From a virus: a DNA stretch of 52,466 nucleotides. The stretch is from IMG/VR virus record IMGVR_UViG_3300021976_000020, positions 1 through 52,466 of that record; one strand, 5' to 3'. The translations under genes and the position numbers were made by a program. The notes beneath the pieces were generated by a model, which worked only from the letters and a program-made list of their open reading frames with translations, was not told where the DNA came from and did no database searches. How positions within the stretch are numbered: position 1 is the stretch's first letter; each line of letters begins with the position of its first letter. This document shows, piece by piece, positions 38,184 through 44,828 of the stretch.

Positions 38184-38819
38184 ATGTCAGAGCACGAGTA
38201 CAAAGAGCCAAACTTCGAGGACAACTCGCACAGCGAGGGCGACCACCCGGCCTTCGAGGGTCAGGCAGAGCCGGCCGACGAGATCGACTTCAACGTCGAC
38301 CCGGATGCCCCGGACGTGGATCCCGACGTGGAGATCGGCGCGGCGGACGATGAAGACGCCGAGGTCGTGCCGCCGCAGGGCAGCGACAAGGCGCCGACGG
38401 ACCCGAAGGCTGCGAAGGCGAAGAAGGAGTCCACCAGGCCGCCGGTGCCCGAAGGCTTCATCAGCCCGGTCCAGTTCGCAAAGCTCCTGGGTGAGCACCT
38501 GACCGCCAAGGCTCGTGAGACCAACCCCGAGGCCGAGGCCATCGAGGTGCGTCCGCAGGTCGTGTACAGCTACATCAAGAACAACGACGCCAGCAGCAAG
38601 AACCCCTTCCCGTGCCGCACCGACGTGCCGGGTCGCGCGATCGTCCTGAAGGCCGACGAGGGCCTGGCCTGGTGGGACGAGAAGAACGCTCGGGTCGCCA
38701 AGAGCAAGGCGGACCGTGCAGCTGCTGCCGCCGCGAAGGCCAAGAAGGCCGAAACCTCCCCGCAGGCCGCTGCCGAGACCGGCGAGGTCGCGACGGGTCA
38801 GGTCGAAGAGGTCGAGTAA
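38184..38819 (+). CDS. Acidic/Ala-Lys-rich DNA-binding-like protein
   Basis: A 211-residue protein with strong promoter and terminator and very GC-rich codons, so probably abundant. Residues 1-75 are acidic (DEIDFNVDPDAPDVDPDVEI). About residues 90-160 form a folded domain (FISPVQFAKLLGEHLTAKAR; VRPQVVYSYIKNNDASSKNP, reminiscent of small histone-like or HTH modules). The end is a Lys/Ala-rich helix. It resembles the 28938 protein in design. It might be a phage nucleoid or regulatory protein. Confidence 0.72.
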   Translation: MSEHEYKEPNFEDNSHSEGDHPAFEGQAEPADEIDFNVDPDAPDVDPDVEIGAADDEDAEVVPPQGSDKAPTDPKAAKAKKESTRPPVPEGFISPVQFAKLLGEHLTAKARETNPEAEAIEVRPQVVYSYIKNNDASSKNPFPCRTDVPGRAIVLKADEGLAWWDEKNARVAKSKADRAAAAAAKAKKAETSPQAAAETGEVATGQVEEVE

Positions 38820-38851
38820 CAAGCTCCTATGCTGCGAGCATAGGAAAAGGG

Positions 38852-38888
38852 GAAAGGTCGTCCACCACCGCAGGCTGGGCGACCTTTC
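38852..38888 (+). terminator. Rho-independent terminator
   Basis: A 9-bp stem GAAAGGTCG / CGACCTTTC (38852-38860 with 38880-38888) followed by TTCT. A smaller hairpin CCTATGC/GCATAGG (38826-38844) precedes it. Confidence 0.75.
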
Positions 38889-38928
38889 TTCTGCACCATT
38901 GTTACTACAATATCCACAAGTGTAACCC

Positions 38929-38958
38929 GTGATTTACCCCTTGGTTCACCGGTATAAT
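38929..38958 (+). promoter_or_regulatory. Promoter, CGTGATTT class
   Basis: GTGATT (38929-38934), 18-bp spacer, TATAAT (38953-38958). The expected transcript start is only about 7 nt before the GTG at 38972, so the message may be nearly leaderless. Confidence 0.7.
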
Positions 38959-38971
38959 AGAAGGTAGAGAC

Positions 38972-39226
38972 GTGAGTGCATTAGCTGACCTCTCCGACGA
39001 CGATATCGTCGAGTGCATATCACTGATCGAGAATTGGTTCAGAGACGACCGTGAGATCGAACAGGAACGCTATACCGACCCTTCGTACCGAGATCCAGAG
39101 TCGTTCCTGCAAGACCTTGACGAGCATCCGAAGCAACGCACAGCGATGATCAGGATGCTCAACCTACTGGAGGACGAACGTGACAGACGAAAGGCCGGTG
39201 CCAGCGCAGTACGACTGGGCCCTTAA
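38972..39226 (+). CDS. Hypothetical protein
   Basis: An 84-residue acidic helical protein (LSDDDIVECISLIENWFRDD). GTG 38972 lies just after a promoter, with little room for a ribosome-binding site (GAAGGTAGAGAC). It overlaps the next gene by 47 bp. Confidence 0.6.
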   Translation: MSALADLSDDDIVECISLIENWFRDDREIEQERYTDPSYRDPESFLQDLDEHPKQRTAMIRMLNLLEDERDRRKAGASAVRLGP

Positions 39227-39632
39227 GGTATGGGAGGCGATGCGGGACGCGGCCACTCCTGAGCAGATGGAAGGGGAAGACGCGCCTGTTCTGGTTTACC
39301 AGGGGCATCTGACGAACCTGTTCCAGCAGTTCAAGGTGCCGAATCCTTACTACAGCAAGATCACCACTGCCTTCAAGAACCAAGGCTACGCTGTACAGCT
39401 TCGCCGAGGTGGAGGAAGTGCGGAGTCTCGCTGGGCGCTCCTAAAGGAGCCAGACCCGGAGAGCTTTCGGGAGGCAGCTACCCGCAACAGAGTACGCCAG
39501 GGAAAGGTGGGCCAGCTAGAGCAGAGGGTCAATGACCTGCAGAAGCTTGCCATCTCGAGCGTGGAACGGTTGGAGCGAGTGACCCTTCGTCTCCAGGAGC
39601 GCGTCGAGGCGTTGGAACAGAAAGGAATCTGA
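39180..39632 (+). CDS. Hypothetical protein with coiled coil
   Basis: A 150-residue protein starting at GTG 39180. The N-terminal 100 residues may be a winged-helix-like domain (LFQQFKVPNPYYSKITTAFK...QGYAVQLRRGGGSAESRW). Residues 105-148 form a heptad coiled coil (KVGQLEQRVNDLQKLAISSV...). Probably a DNA-binding oligomer; no family name. One-base overlap with the next gene. Confidence 0.65.
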   Translation: MTDERPVPAQYDWALKVWEAMRDAATPEQMEGEDAPVLVYQGHLTNLFQQFKVPNPYYSKITTAFKNQGYAVQLRRGGGSAESRWALLKEPDPESFREAATRNRVRQGKVGQLEQRVNDLQKLAISSVERLERVTLRLQERVEALEQKGI

Positions 39633-39958
39633 TGGCATCTAGCTGGGAAGATGCAAGGCGGTGCCCTTCGGACGAGTCTCCTGGTGAGATCGTAGGGCGC
39701 CGTCCAGCGTCGAGGGAATCTGGTGCAGCGCCAGGTAGTCAGTTGGTTACGCTGCAGTGCAAGAACACACGGTGCGCGTATCACGAGACGCCGTGGGTCG
39801 TGCAGATCAATCCAGACAACACCATTCCGGACCCAATCACAGATCGGGAGAAGTTCTTTCCGAAGCTGCCTGGAGGTCAACGTGCCAGAGACGTCGTGGA
39901 CATGTTGACCCGTCAGGTAGAACGGGAAACGAAACCGGGAGGTGAGATCCGCGGGTGA
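39632..39958 (+). CDS. Hypothetical protein
   Basis: A 108-residue protein. The middle carries VTLQCKNTRCAYHETPWVVQ, a C..C..H set that could bind zinc, then a helical C-terminus (ARDVVDMLTRQVERE). Coupled at both ends to neighbours. No family recognised. Confidence 0.6.
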   Translation: MASSWEDARRCPSDESPGEIVGRRPASRESGAAPGSQLVTLQCKNTRCAYHETPWVVQINPDNTIPDPITDREKFFPKLPGGQRARDVVDMLTRQVERETKPGGEIRG

Positions 39959-40170
39959 AGATCTACGTCGTGTCACAAGGCAACGAGGAGTTCCATCGCA
40001 TCTCGCACGTGGATAGTGACTGGAATCGCGCTGTGAAGCACGCTGTCGAAGAGCTCAGGGTCGACGATGTAGAGCTCCGCAACAACAAGAGAGACCGAGA
40101 AGGCGTTGTAGCATGGGAGTTCTGGAGCGGCGCTACGCTTACCAGGATATCCCAGCTAGAACTTAGTTAG
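39955..40170 (+). CDS. Hypothetical protein
   Basis: A 71-residue protein whose GTG overlaps the previous stop (GTGA). Alternating strand and helix (KIYVVSQGNEEFHRISHVDS, then NRAVKHAVEELRVDDV). The 3' end lies over the edge of the inverted 75-bp element. Confidence 0.6.
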   Translation: MKIYVVSQGNEEFHRISHVDSDWNRAVKHAVEELRVDDVELRNNKRDREGVVAWEFWSGATLTRISQLELS

Positions 40171-40230
40171 ACTTCGAGGATCTTGAAGCCGCACTAACCG
40201 TACTAAAGCGGTAAGTCATCTAGTTAGAAG
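40156..40230 (-). repeat. 75-bp dispersed element, copy 3 (inverted)
   Basis: Read on the minus strand it carries TTCTAACTAGATGACTT, TTAGTGCGGCTT and TCTAACTA..GTTCTAG in the same order as copies 1 and 2; the central GAGGATCTTG block is itself inverted (CAAGATCCTC). It occupies most of the 130-bp gap before the helicase gene. Confidence 0.55.
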
Positions 40231-40300
40231 TAGGTTAGATCGGGTCTAATCAACCTTCTCTAAGCTACGAGAGCTCTAGCTAGATGAGGGAAGGGACATT

Positions 40301-41794
40301 GTGCCAAAGCTGTTCGACTTCCAGCAGGTGAGCACCAAGAGGCTGGTACCTGAACGTTCGGTGCTCAACGGTGATGACATGGGCCTTGGCAAGACGGTTC
40401 AGGCCATTGCGATGGACGTGATGCGCCGCAATATGCACAACTGCGGCCTCACAGCTCAGACACTCGTAGTGACAAAGATGACGGTTATGGGGAGCTGGAA
40501 GGACCACTTCGAAGAATGGGCACCCAACCTACGGGTCTTCGTAATGAACCCGAAGAACAGACGCAAGTTCACAGCAGCTTTTCACGCGAAGGATTCCAAG
40601 GGGCTACCGCTCTACCACGTGTTCGTATGTCACTGGCCGGCCCTGAGGTTCATTACGGACGAGCTCAAATCGGTAGCATGGTTTCACGTTGTTGGCGACG
40701 AGATCCACGCGATCAAGAATCGCAAGGCCCAAGTTACGAGATCGTTCAAGGCCATGCGCCCGTACTACAGGACAGGCCTATCGGGCACATGGGCAGATAA
40801 CAACCCGGACGATGCGTGGAGTGTCCTGAACTGGCTTTGGCCGAACGTGTTCACAAACTTCACCCGCTTTAGTAACTACCACACCATCAAGGTGCAGAAG
40901 GAGACCCAAGACGGACGCAAATACAATGTCATTGCCGGGACTGCGAACGCTGAGGAGCTTCACGCCCAGATTGCGCACGGATACGTAAGGCGCACCAAGG
41001 AAGAAGTACTGGACGACCTTCCTGACAAGTACTACAGTACCGTCAAGGTTGACCTGCATACGAAGCAGAGATCCGCGTATAACCAAATGCGCGATACTAT
41101 GCTGGCCTGGGTGGGGGAGCACGAGAACGAACCGATCGCAGCACCAATGGTCATCGCAAAACTGGTGCGGTTGCAGCAGTTCGCTTGTGCCTACGGTCAA
41201 CTCGAGACGATCTACAAGACGATAGTCGACGCTGACGGGGAAAAGCAGAAGATCCCCATGCAGGTACTTCGTCTAACCGAACCCAGCTCTAAGCTGGACG
41301 CGGTGATGGAGATTATCGATGCGACATCTACACCCGTGGTGGTGTTTAGCCAAAGTAAGCAGGTCATCAACCTATTGGGTAAGAGGCTACAGGCTGAAGG
41401 TATTGCGGCCGGGATTCTTACTGGAGACACCCCAGCGAGAGATCGTAGTCAGTTGGTATCGGACTTTCAGTCGGGGCGGCTACGTGTGTTTGCGGGAACC
41501 ATCGCGGCTGGTGGTACTGGGATCACCCTTACAGCTGCTAGTACATGCATTTTCATTGACCGAGCGTGGTCGCCGTCGCAAAACCGTCAGGCTGAGGATC
41601 GCCTTCACCGTATTGGACAAAAGAATGCGGTCCACATCATTGACATTGTGGCACGAACTACCATCGACTCTGGGAGAAACAGAAAGATCGCCCTCAAGTG
41701 GGAGTGGCTCCGAGAAATGCTGGGCGACAAGGGCGAAGAGCTTCGTAAGGAAGTACACATCAACGACGTAATCCCCTCGGTAAAATTCTGGTAA
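40301..41794 (+). CDS. SNF2-family DEAD-like helicase
   Basis: A 497-residue SF2 ATPase of the SNF2 type. Motif I is GDDMGLGKT (24-32), Ia TLVVTKMTVMGSWKDHFEEW, II DEIH (133-136), III LSGTWADNNPDDAW. The second RecA lobe has PVVVFSQSKQVINLLGKRL, motif V AGTIAAGGTGITLTAA and motif VI NRQAEDRLHRIGQ. Small size without accessory domains is common in phage versions, which remodel DNA during replication or recombination. GTG 40301 with GGGAAGGGAC upstream. Confidence 0.92.
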   Translation: MPKLFDFQQVSTKRLVPERSVLNGDDMGLGKTVQAIAMDVMRRNMHNCGLTAQTLVVTKMTVMGSWKDHFEEWAPNLRVFVMNPKNRRKFTAAFHAKDSKGLPLYHVFVCHWPALRFITDELKSVAWFHVVGDEIHAIKNRKAQVTRSFKAMRPYYRTGLSGTWADNNPDDAWSVLNWLWPNVFTNFTRFSNYHTIKVQKETQDGRKYNVIAGTANAEELHAQIAHGYVRRTKEEVLDDLPDKYYSTVKVDLHTKQRSAYNQMRDTMLAWVGEHENEPIAAPMVIAKLVRLQQFACAYGQLETIYKTIVDADGEKQKIPMQVLRLTEPSSKLDAVMEIIDATSTPVVVFSQSKQVINLLGKRLQAEGIAAGILTGDTPARDRSQLVSDFQSGRLRVFAGTIAAGGTGITLTAASTCIFIDRAWSPSQNRQAEDRLHRIGQKNAVHIIDIVARTTIDSGRNRKIALKWEWLREMLGDKGEELRKEVHINDVIPSVKFW

Positions 41795-41810
41795 GGAGCA
41801 CACACCCCTC

Positions 41811-42077
41811 GTGATCGCAGCAGGTAAAGGTGCCGTAGGTAAGAACTGGGCCAAACGACGTAAGTCCTCCAAACTGGGCTTCGTACCGGTCATGGAAGAC
41901 CTCAAGGGATGTCTGCACGCACTGACCTTCCACGAAGAAGTCACAGGTAAGAACGGTCGACCGAAGACCGTTAAGTACGCACTGCCCTGCCGTGCCAAGC
42001 ACACCGCCAAGATGGCCAACGGTAAGCTCCAGGTAGTAGGTGCACACAAGACCACGACAGGGGTGACCTGGCAATGA
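41811..42077 (+). CDS. Hypothetical protein
   Basis: An 88-residue basic protein from GTG 41811 (AAGGAGCAC upstream). It is Lys/Gly-rich at the N-terminus (AAGKGAVGKNWAKRRKSSKL), then a small beta-like domain (HALTFHEEV; TVKYALPCRAKH). No family recognised. ATGA overlap with the next gene. Confidence 0.6.
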   Translation: MIAAGKGAVGKNWAKRRKSSKLGFVPVMEDLKGCLHALTFHEEVTGKNGRPKTVKYALPCRAKHTAKMANGKLQVVGAHKTTTGVTWQ

Positions 42078-42319
42078 TCAAGATCGGTGACTACGAAGCA
42101 GACCGACACAGCTATCACCACCCCGACCTGGGCACCGATCTCCAGGTCATCCAGCAGCAGTCGATTAAGGCTGCGCAGGACAAGTACTACCCACACAGCT
42201 CGGTAGTTCACCACCACCTGTCGACAGAGCCTTGCAAGGTGGAGGGCTTCGACAACAAGGAACACGACAACGTTCACGAAGTCTACCCAATTATACCAAG
42301 CCAGCGGGTGGGCGACTAA
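42074..42319 (+). CDS. His-rich hypothetical protein
   Basis: An 81-residue protein with eight histidines spread through it (HSYHH; SSVVHHHLS; EHDNVHEVY), possibly metal-binding. Coupled to the previous gene by ATGA; its stop directly precedes an ACTCCACACGG site. Confidence 0.6.
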   Translation: MIKIGDYEADRHSYHHPDLGTDLQVIQQQSIKAAQDKYYPHSSVVHHHLSTEPCKVEGFDNKEHDNVHEVYPIIPSQRVGD

Positions 42320-42321
42320 AA

Positions 42322-42332
42322 ACTCCACACGG
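42322..42332 (+). repeat. ACTCCACACGG motif, copy 9
   Basis: Between the genes at 42074 and 42344, 12 bp before the GTG; followed by GCGAGGA, which serves as the ribosome-binding site. Confidence 0.8.
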
Positions 42333-42343
42333 GCGAGGACACT

Positions 42344-42523
42344 GTGGCAGTTACGAAGAAGCCGATCCTGAAGCTTGTATCGGACAATCCAGGATTCAAG
42401 CACTGTGACGCCTGTAAGATTGAAGGCGTTCCGATGGAAATGGTTCGCAAGAGTGGTTACGACATCGTAATTTGTGTCGAGCCTGTCTCATGCAGGAGGC
42501 GGTATGAGAAGTCTTCTGATTGA
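42344..42523 (+). CDS. Small Cys-containing protein
   Basis: A 59-residue protein from GTG 42344. FKHCDACKIEGVPMEMVRKS and DIVICVEPVSCRRRYEK give a CxxC and two later cysteines, consistent with a small zinc-binding fold. It overlaps the next gene by 20 bp. Confidence 0.6.
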   Translation: MAVTKKPILKLVSDNPGFKHCDACKIEGVPMEMVRKSGYDIVICVEPVSCRRRYEKSSD

Positions 42524-42608
42524 CGCCATTGTCATCACAACCATTGCACTGATGTGTGTATTTGGCTACATACTCTGCTCTGGGATTGCCGGACAGAGTT
42601 ACCAATAG
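42504..42608 (+). CDS. Very small membrane protein
   Basis: A 34-residue frame with GGAGGCGG before ATG 42504 and one hydrophobic segment (LLIDAIVITTIALMCVFGYI). It precedes the exported-protein module. Unknown function. Confidence 0.5.
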   Translation: MRSLLIDAIVITTIALMCVFGYILCSGIAGQSYQ

Positions 42609-42620
42609 AAGAGGAGAACC

Positions 42621-43223
42621 ATGAGGGTAAGGACTGTAGCGGTGGCGACTTCTGCCTTCGCTCTGTTGCTGCTCGGGGGAACCGCTGCTCAGGCGGCCAC
42701 CGACACAACCAAGCACGAGTCGGGCCTGATGGACTTCGGTCCCAATGGCTTCGGCGGATGGTCGTGCCCGGAAGGCACCGAGGTGGTCACCGGCGGATAC
42801 ACCTACGCCGAAGGCGCGGAACACCTCGATGTCAAGGTCGACGCCAAGATGGAGGCCGCGACCGAATACCCGCACTACACCACCAAGGCCGATGAGACCG
42901 GTTGGTACGTGCAGAACGGTGAGCAGGCGCAGAAGCTGAACGTGTGGGTCGAGTGCAAGGCCAAGGTGGAGGAGAGCCCCAGTCCTGAACCGGAGCCCAG
43001 TGAGACCGTTTCCCCAAGTCCTGACGTGACGGCTTCTCCGAGCACCTCCCCGAGTACCGCGCCGACCTCGCCCGTCCCCGGACAGGCTGGCTCGGATGAC
43101 GACCAGCCCGGCTTGCCCGTAACTGGTGCAAAGGGGAAGGTCATCCTGGCTAGTGGCGCAGGGCTCCTGCTTGCAGGGGTTGCTCTGATGTTCATCGCGC
43201 GTCGACGACGCTTTACTGCATAG
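42621..43223 (+). CDS. LPXTG cell-wall-anchored exported protein
   Basis: A 200-residue protein with a signal peptide (basic start, AFALLLLGGTAAQA, cleavage after AQA near residue 25). A folded domain at about 26-115 (GPNGFGGWSCPEGTEVVTGG; two Cys) is followed by a Pro/Ser/Thr-rich stalk (about 117-165). The C-terminus has LPVTG, a hydrophobic span (VILASGAGLLLAGVALMFIA) and RRRR, a complete sortase sorting signal. It should be displayed on the infected cell's surface. GC-rich codons suggest origin from a host gene. Confidence 0.88.
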   Translation: MRVRTVAVATSAFALLLLGGTAAQAATDTTKHESGLMDFGPNGFGGWSCPEGTEVVTGGYTYAEGAEHLDVKVDAKMEAATEYPHYTTKADETGWYVQNGEQAQKLNVWVECKAKVEESPSPEPEPSETVSPSPDVTASPSTSPSTAPTSPVPGQAGSDDDQPGLPVTGAKGKVILASGAGLLLAGVALMFIARRRRFTA

Positions 43224-43228
43224 GAATG

Positions 43229-43258
43229 CCCCCGACAGGATGCAAGTTCTGTCGGGGG
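43229..43258 (+). terminator. Terminator hairpin before tRNA-like element 3
   Basis: A perfect 10-bp stem CCCCCGACAG / CTGTCGGGGG with a 10-nt loop, after the LPXTG gene and 5 nt before the tRNA-like element. Confidence 0.75.
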
Positions 43259-43263
43259 AACAA

Positions 43264-43378
43264 GGTCCGGTAGCACGTATTGGAAAGTGCATCCATGCGC
43301 AGCCCTGCATGTACGTAGTAGTGATTAGAGATACTCGTACGGGGTGGAAGGTAGCAGGTTCGAGTCCTGCCCGGGCCA
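43264..43378 (+). tRNA. tRNA-like element 3 with a 40-nt anticodon-loop insertion
   Basis: Acceptor GGTCCGG (43264-43270) pairs with CCGGGCC (43371-43377, one G.U), discriminator A. The D arm GCAC/GTGC with GTATTGGAAA and the T arm GCAGG-TTCGAGT-CCTGC are canonical. The anticodon stem TCCAT/GTGGA (43292-43296 with 43344-43348) and a 5-nt variable loop AGGTA are normal, but the loop is 47 nt instead of 7. It contains its own hairpin, GTACG-T-AGTA with TACT-CGTAC. No group I core fits in this length. CGTAA follows. Confidence 0.65.
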
Positions 43379-43417
43379 CGTAACTAACAACACATCCCCC
43401 AAACTAAAGGAGTCGTA

Positions 43418-43834
43418 ATGAGGAAAGGCACGAAGATCGCGCTGGTAACTGTTGGTCTCGCTGCGTGTTGCGGTGGCGGCGGTACACTCGCCGTGGCAGG
43501 GCTCTCAGGGATCGCGGAGTCAGCACCTGAGACCTTCGCCCCGACGCTCGCGCCCGACAAGACCACAACCCCCAATCCTGGCACGCGTCCGAAGGTGAAC
43601 ACCGCTCCGACCATCGAGAGCGGTACGTGGACGATCAGCGTCGATGTCCCTGCGGGCACGTACAAGCTCAACCAGCCCCAAGATGGTCCCTGTTACTGGG
43701 GCATCTACAAGAGCGGGACCAACCTAGAGAGCATCATCACCAACGACATCGTGGACGGCGGACGCCCGAGTGTGACTCTGAAGAAGGGTCACGACTTCAA
43801 ATCCGACTGCGGAACCTGGACGAAGACCAAGTAA
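43418..43834 (+). CDS. Secreted protein
   Basis: A 138-residue protein with an N-terminal signal or anchor (KIALVTVGLAACCGGGGTLAVA) and a Pro/Thr-rich linker. The C-terminal domain has SGTWTISVDVPAGTYKLN, CYWGIYKSGTNLESII and FKSDCGTWTKTK, the GTW/VPAGTY/CYW/CGTW pattern of small secreted domains common in Streptomyces. Two domain cysteines may form a disulfide. With the LPXTG gene it makes an exported-protein module around tRNA-like element 3. AAAGGAGTC before ATG. Confidence 0.8.
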   Translation: MRKGTKIALVTVGLAACCGGGGTLAVAGLSGIAESAPETFAPTLAPDKTTTPNPGTRPKVNTAPTIESGTWTISVDVPAGTYKLNQPQDGPCYWGIYKSGTNLESIITNDIVDGGRPSVTLKKGHDFKSDCGTWTKTK

Positions 43835-43843
43835 TCGCAAGAA

Positions 43844-43870
43844 GGTGAAATGTCCATCGAACATTTCACC
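43844..43870 (+). terminator. Terminator
   Basis: A perfect 10-bp stem GGTGAAATGT / ACATTTCACC with a 7-nt loop, 10 bp after the secreted-protein gene. Confidence 0.65.
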
Positions 43871-43889
43871 GTGACAACGTTTCAAAGGC

Positions 43890-43900
43890 CCGTGTGGAGT
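43890..43900 (-). repeat. ACTCCACACGG motif, copy 10
   Basis: Antisense copy 20 bp after the terminator hairpin and 42 bp before the gene at 43942. Confidence 0.8.
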
Positions 43901-43941
43901 ATTGCCTGAACAACTAGTCGTATTGAGGAAGGTGAATGAAT

Positions 43942-44337
43942 ATGAGTACATGGAAAGAGTCCATGGTCAAGTACATGGGCAAGGCCGTCGTCGCACGGGA
44001 ACAATTCTACAAAGGTCTGGACGAGGCGCGAGACGATTTCATCAATCGTGTTCCCGGTTCACCATACGCCAACGCTTCGACTGCGGAGGATGCGGAGTAC
44101 CAGTTCGGCAATACGCCCAAGGGCAAGCTCTTCATCAGCGACAACCGTTGGCACATGGCCCAAGCGATCATGTTCGGCGTGGCTTCCATTGCTGGCAAGA
44201 TGGGCGACATCGCCGCAGACGTACATGCAATACGACAGATGATGGAGGAAGACCGTGTCGACCACCCCTCAGATGCCGGAACCGGACGGCAGCGTAACAT
44301 TCTACTTCCACGACAGGGCTCCGGACAGGAAGGGTGA
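43942..44337 (+). CDS. Hypothetical protein
   Basis: A 131-residue mostly helical protein (MSTWKESMVKYMGKAVVARE; MFGVASIAGKMGDIAADVHA). ATG 43942 is 9 nt after GGAAGG; ATG 43936 is the alternative. The last 27 residues lie over the start of the next gene and look low-complexity. Unknown function. Confidence 0.6.
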   Translation: MSTWKESMVKYMGKAVVAREQFYKGLDEARDDFINRVPGSPYANASTAEDAEYQFGNTPKGKLFISDNRWHMAQAIMFGVASIAGKMGDIAADVHAIRQMMEEDRVDHPSDAGTGRQRNILLPRQGSGQEG

Positions 44338-44605
44338 GCTCCATCAGATAGCACACTTTCCCTTCAAGGACATCGAGTGCTGGGGCCCTTGGCCTGCCGA
44401 CCTCAACAACTTCATGCACGTTCGGCTCAAAGACGATCGGTACCTCCTGTACCCTATCGCGAACATCTCTGGCATCATCGTGCAGAAGAATTCGAAAGAG
44501 TGGCGAGAGAAAATGCACGAGGCTGCTCTCGAAGCTCTCGCGGACGATCTGCTGTCGAGCCTCTACACCGAGGAAGAGCGCCAGCGTAACAGCGATCTGA
44601 ACTAG
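44255..44605 (+). CDS. Hypothetical protein
   Basis: A 116-residue protein from GTG 44255, overlapping the previous gene by 83 bp. The N-terminal two-thirds is beta-rich (SVTFYFHDR; FMHVRLKDDRYLLYPIANIS) and could be an SH3-like domain; the C-terminus is helical (EKMHEAALEALADDLLSSLY). No family recognised. Confidence 0.65.
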   Translation: MSTTPQMPEPDGSVTFYFHDRAPDRKGELHQIAHFPFKDIECWGPWPADLNNFMHVRLKDDRYLLYPIANISGIIVQKNSKEWREKMHEAALEALADDLLSSLYTEEERQRNSDLN

Positions 44606-44606
44606 A

Positions 44607-44828
44607 ATGGGATTCGAGGTCAAGAGAAGCGGTATGGCTGGCGGAGCAACCCCTCGAGGACATGAGTATGTGTGCCCTCTGTGCAAGACGGTCATGAAGT
44701 CTGGCGCTCTAACCATGATAGCACGTCTCCCTCAGGAGACGCACACTGAGGTCCGAAAGGTGCACGTGATCTGTGTGCCTGTAAGCAGTCCGAACTACGC
44801 AGAAGCGCTACAGCTGCTGGGGGCATGA
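44607..44828 (+). CDS. Small zinc-binding-like protein
   Basis: A 73-residue protein starting 1 nt after the previous stop. HEYVCPLCKTVMKSG has a CxxC, and a later HVICVPV supplies further ligands. ATGA overlap with the next gene. Confidence 0.6.
   Translation: MGFEVKRSGMAGGATPRGHEYVCPLCKTVMKSGALTMIARLPQETHTEVRKVHVICVPVSSPNYAEALQLLGA

Noticed and set aside
41480-42403. 307-codon minus-strand frame opposite the helicase end
   Set aside because: Shadow of recognised SNF2 motifs and of two coupled small genes on the plus strand.
42396-43379. 327-codon minus-strand frame opposite the LPXTG gene
   Set aside because: It covers the reverse of a gene with a signal peptide and sorting signal, and of a tRNA-like element; no start signals.
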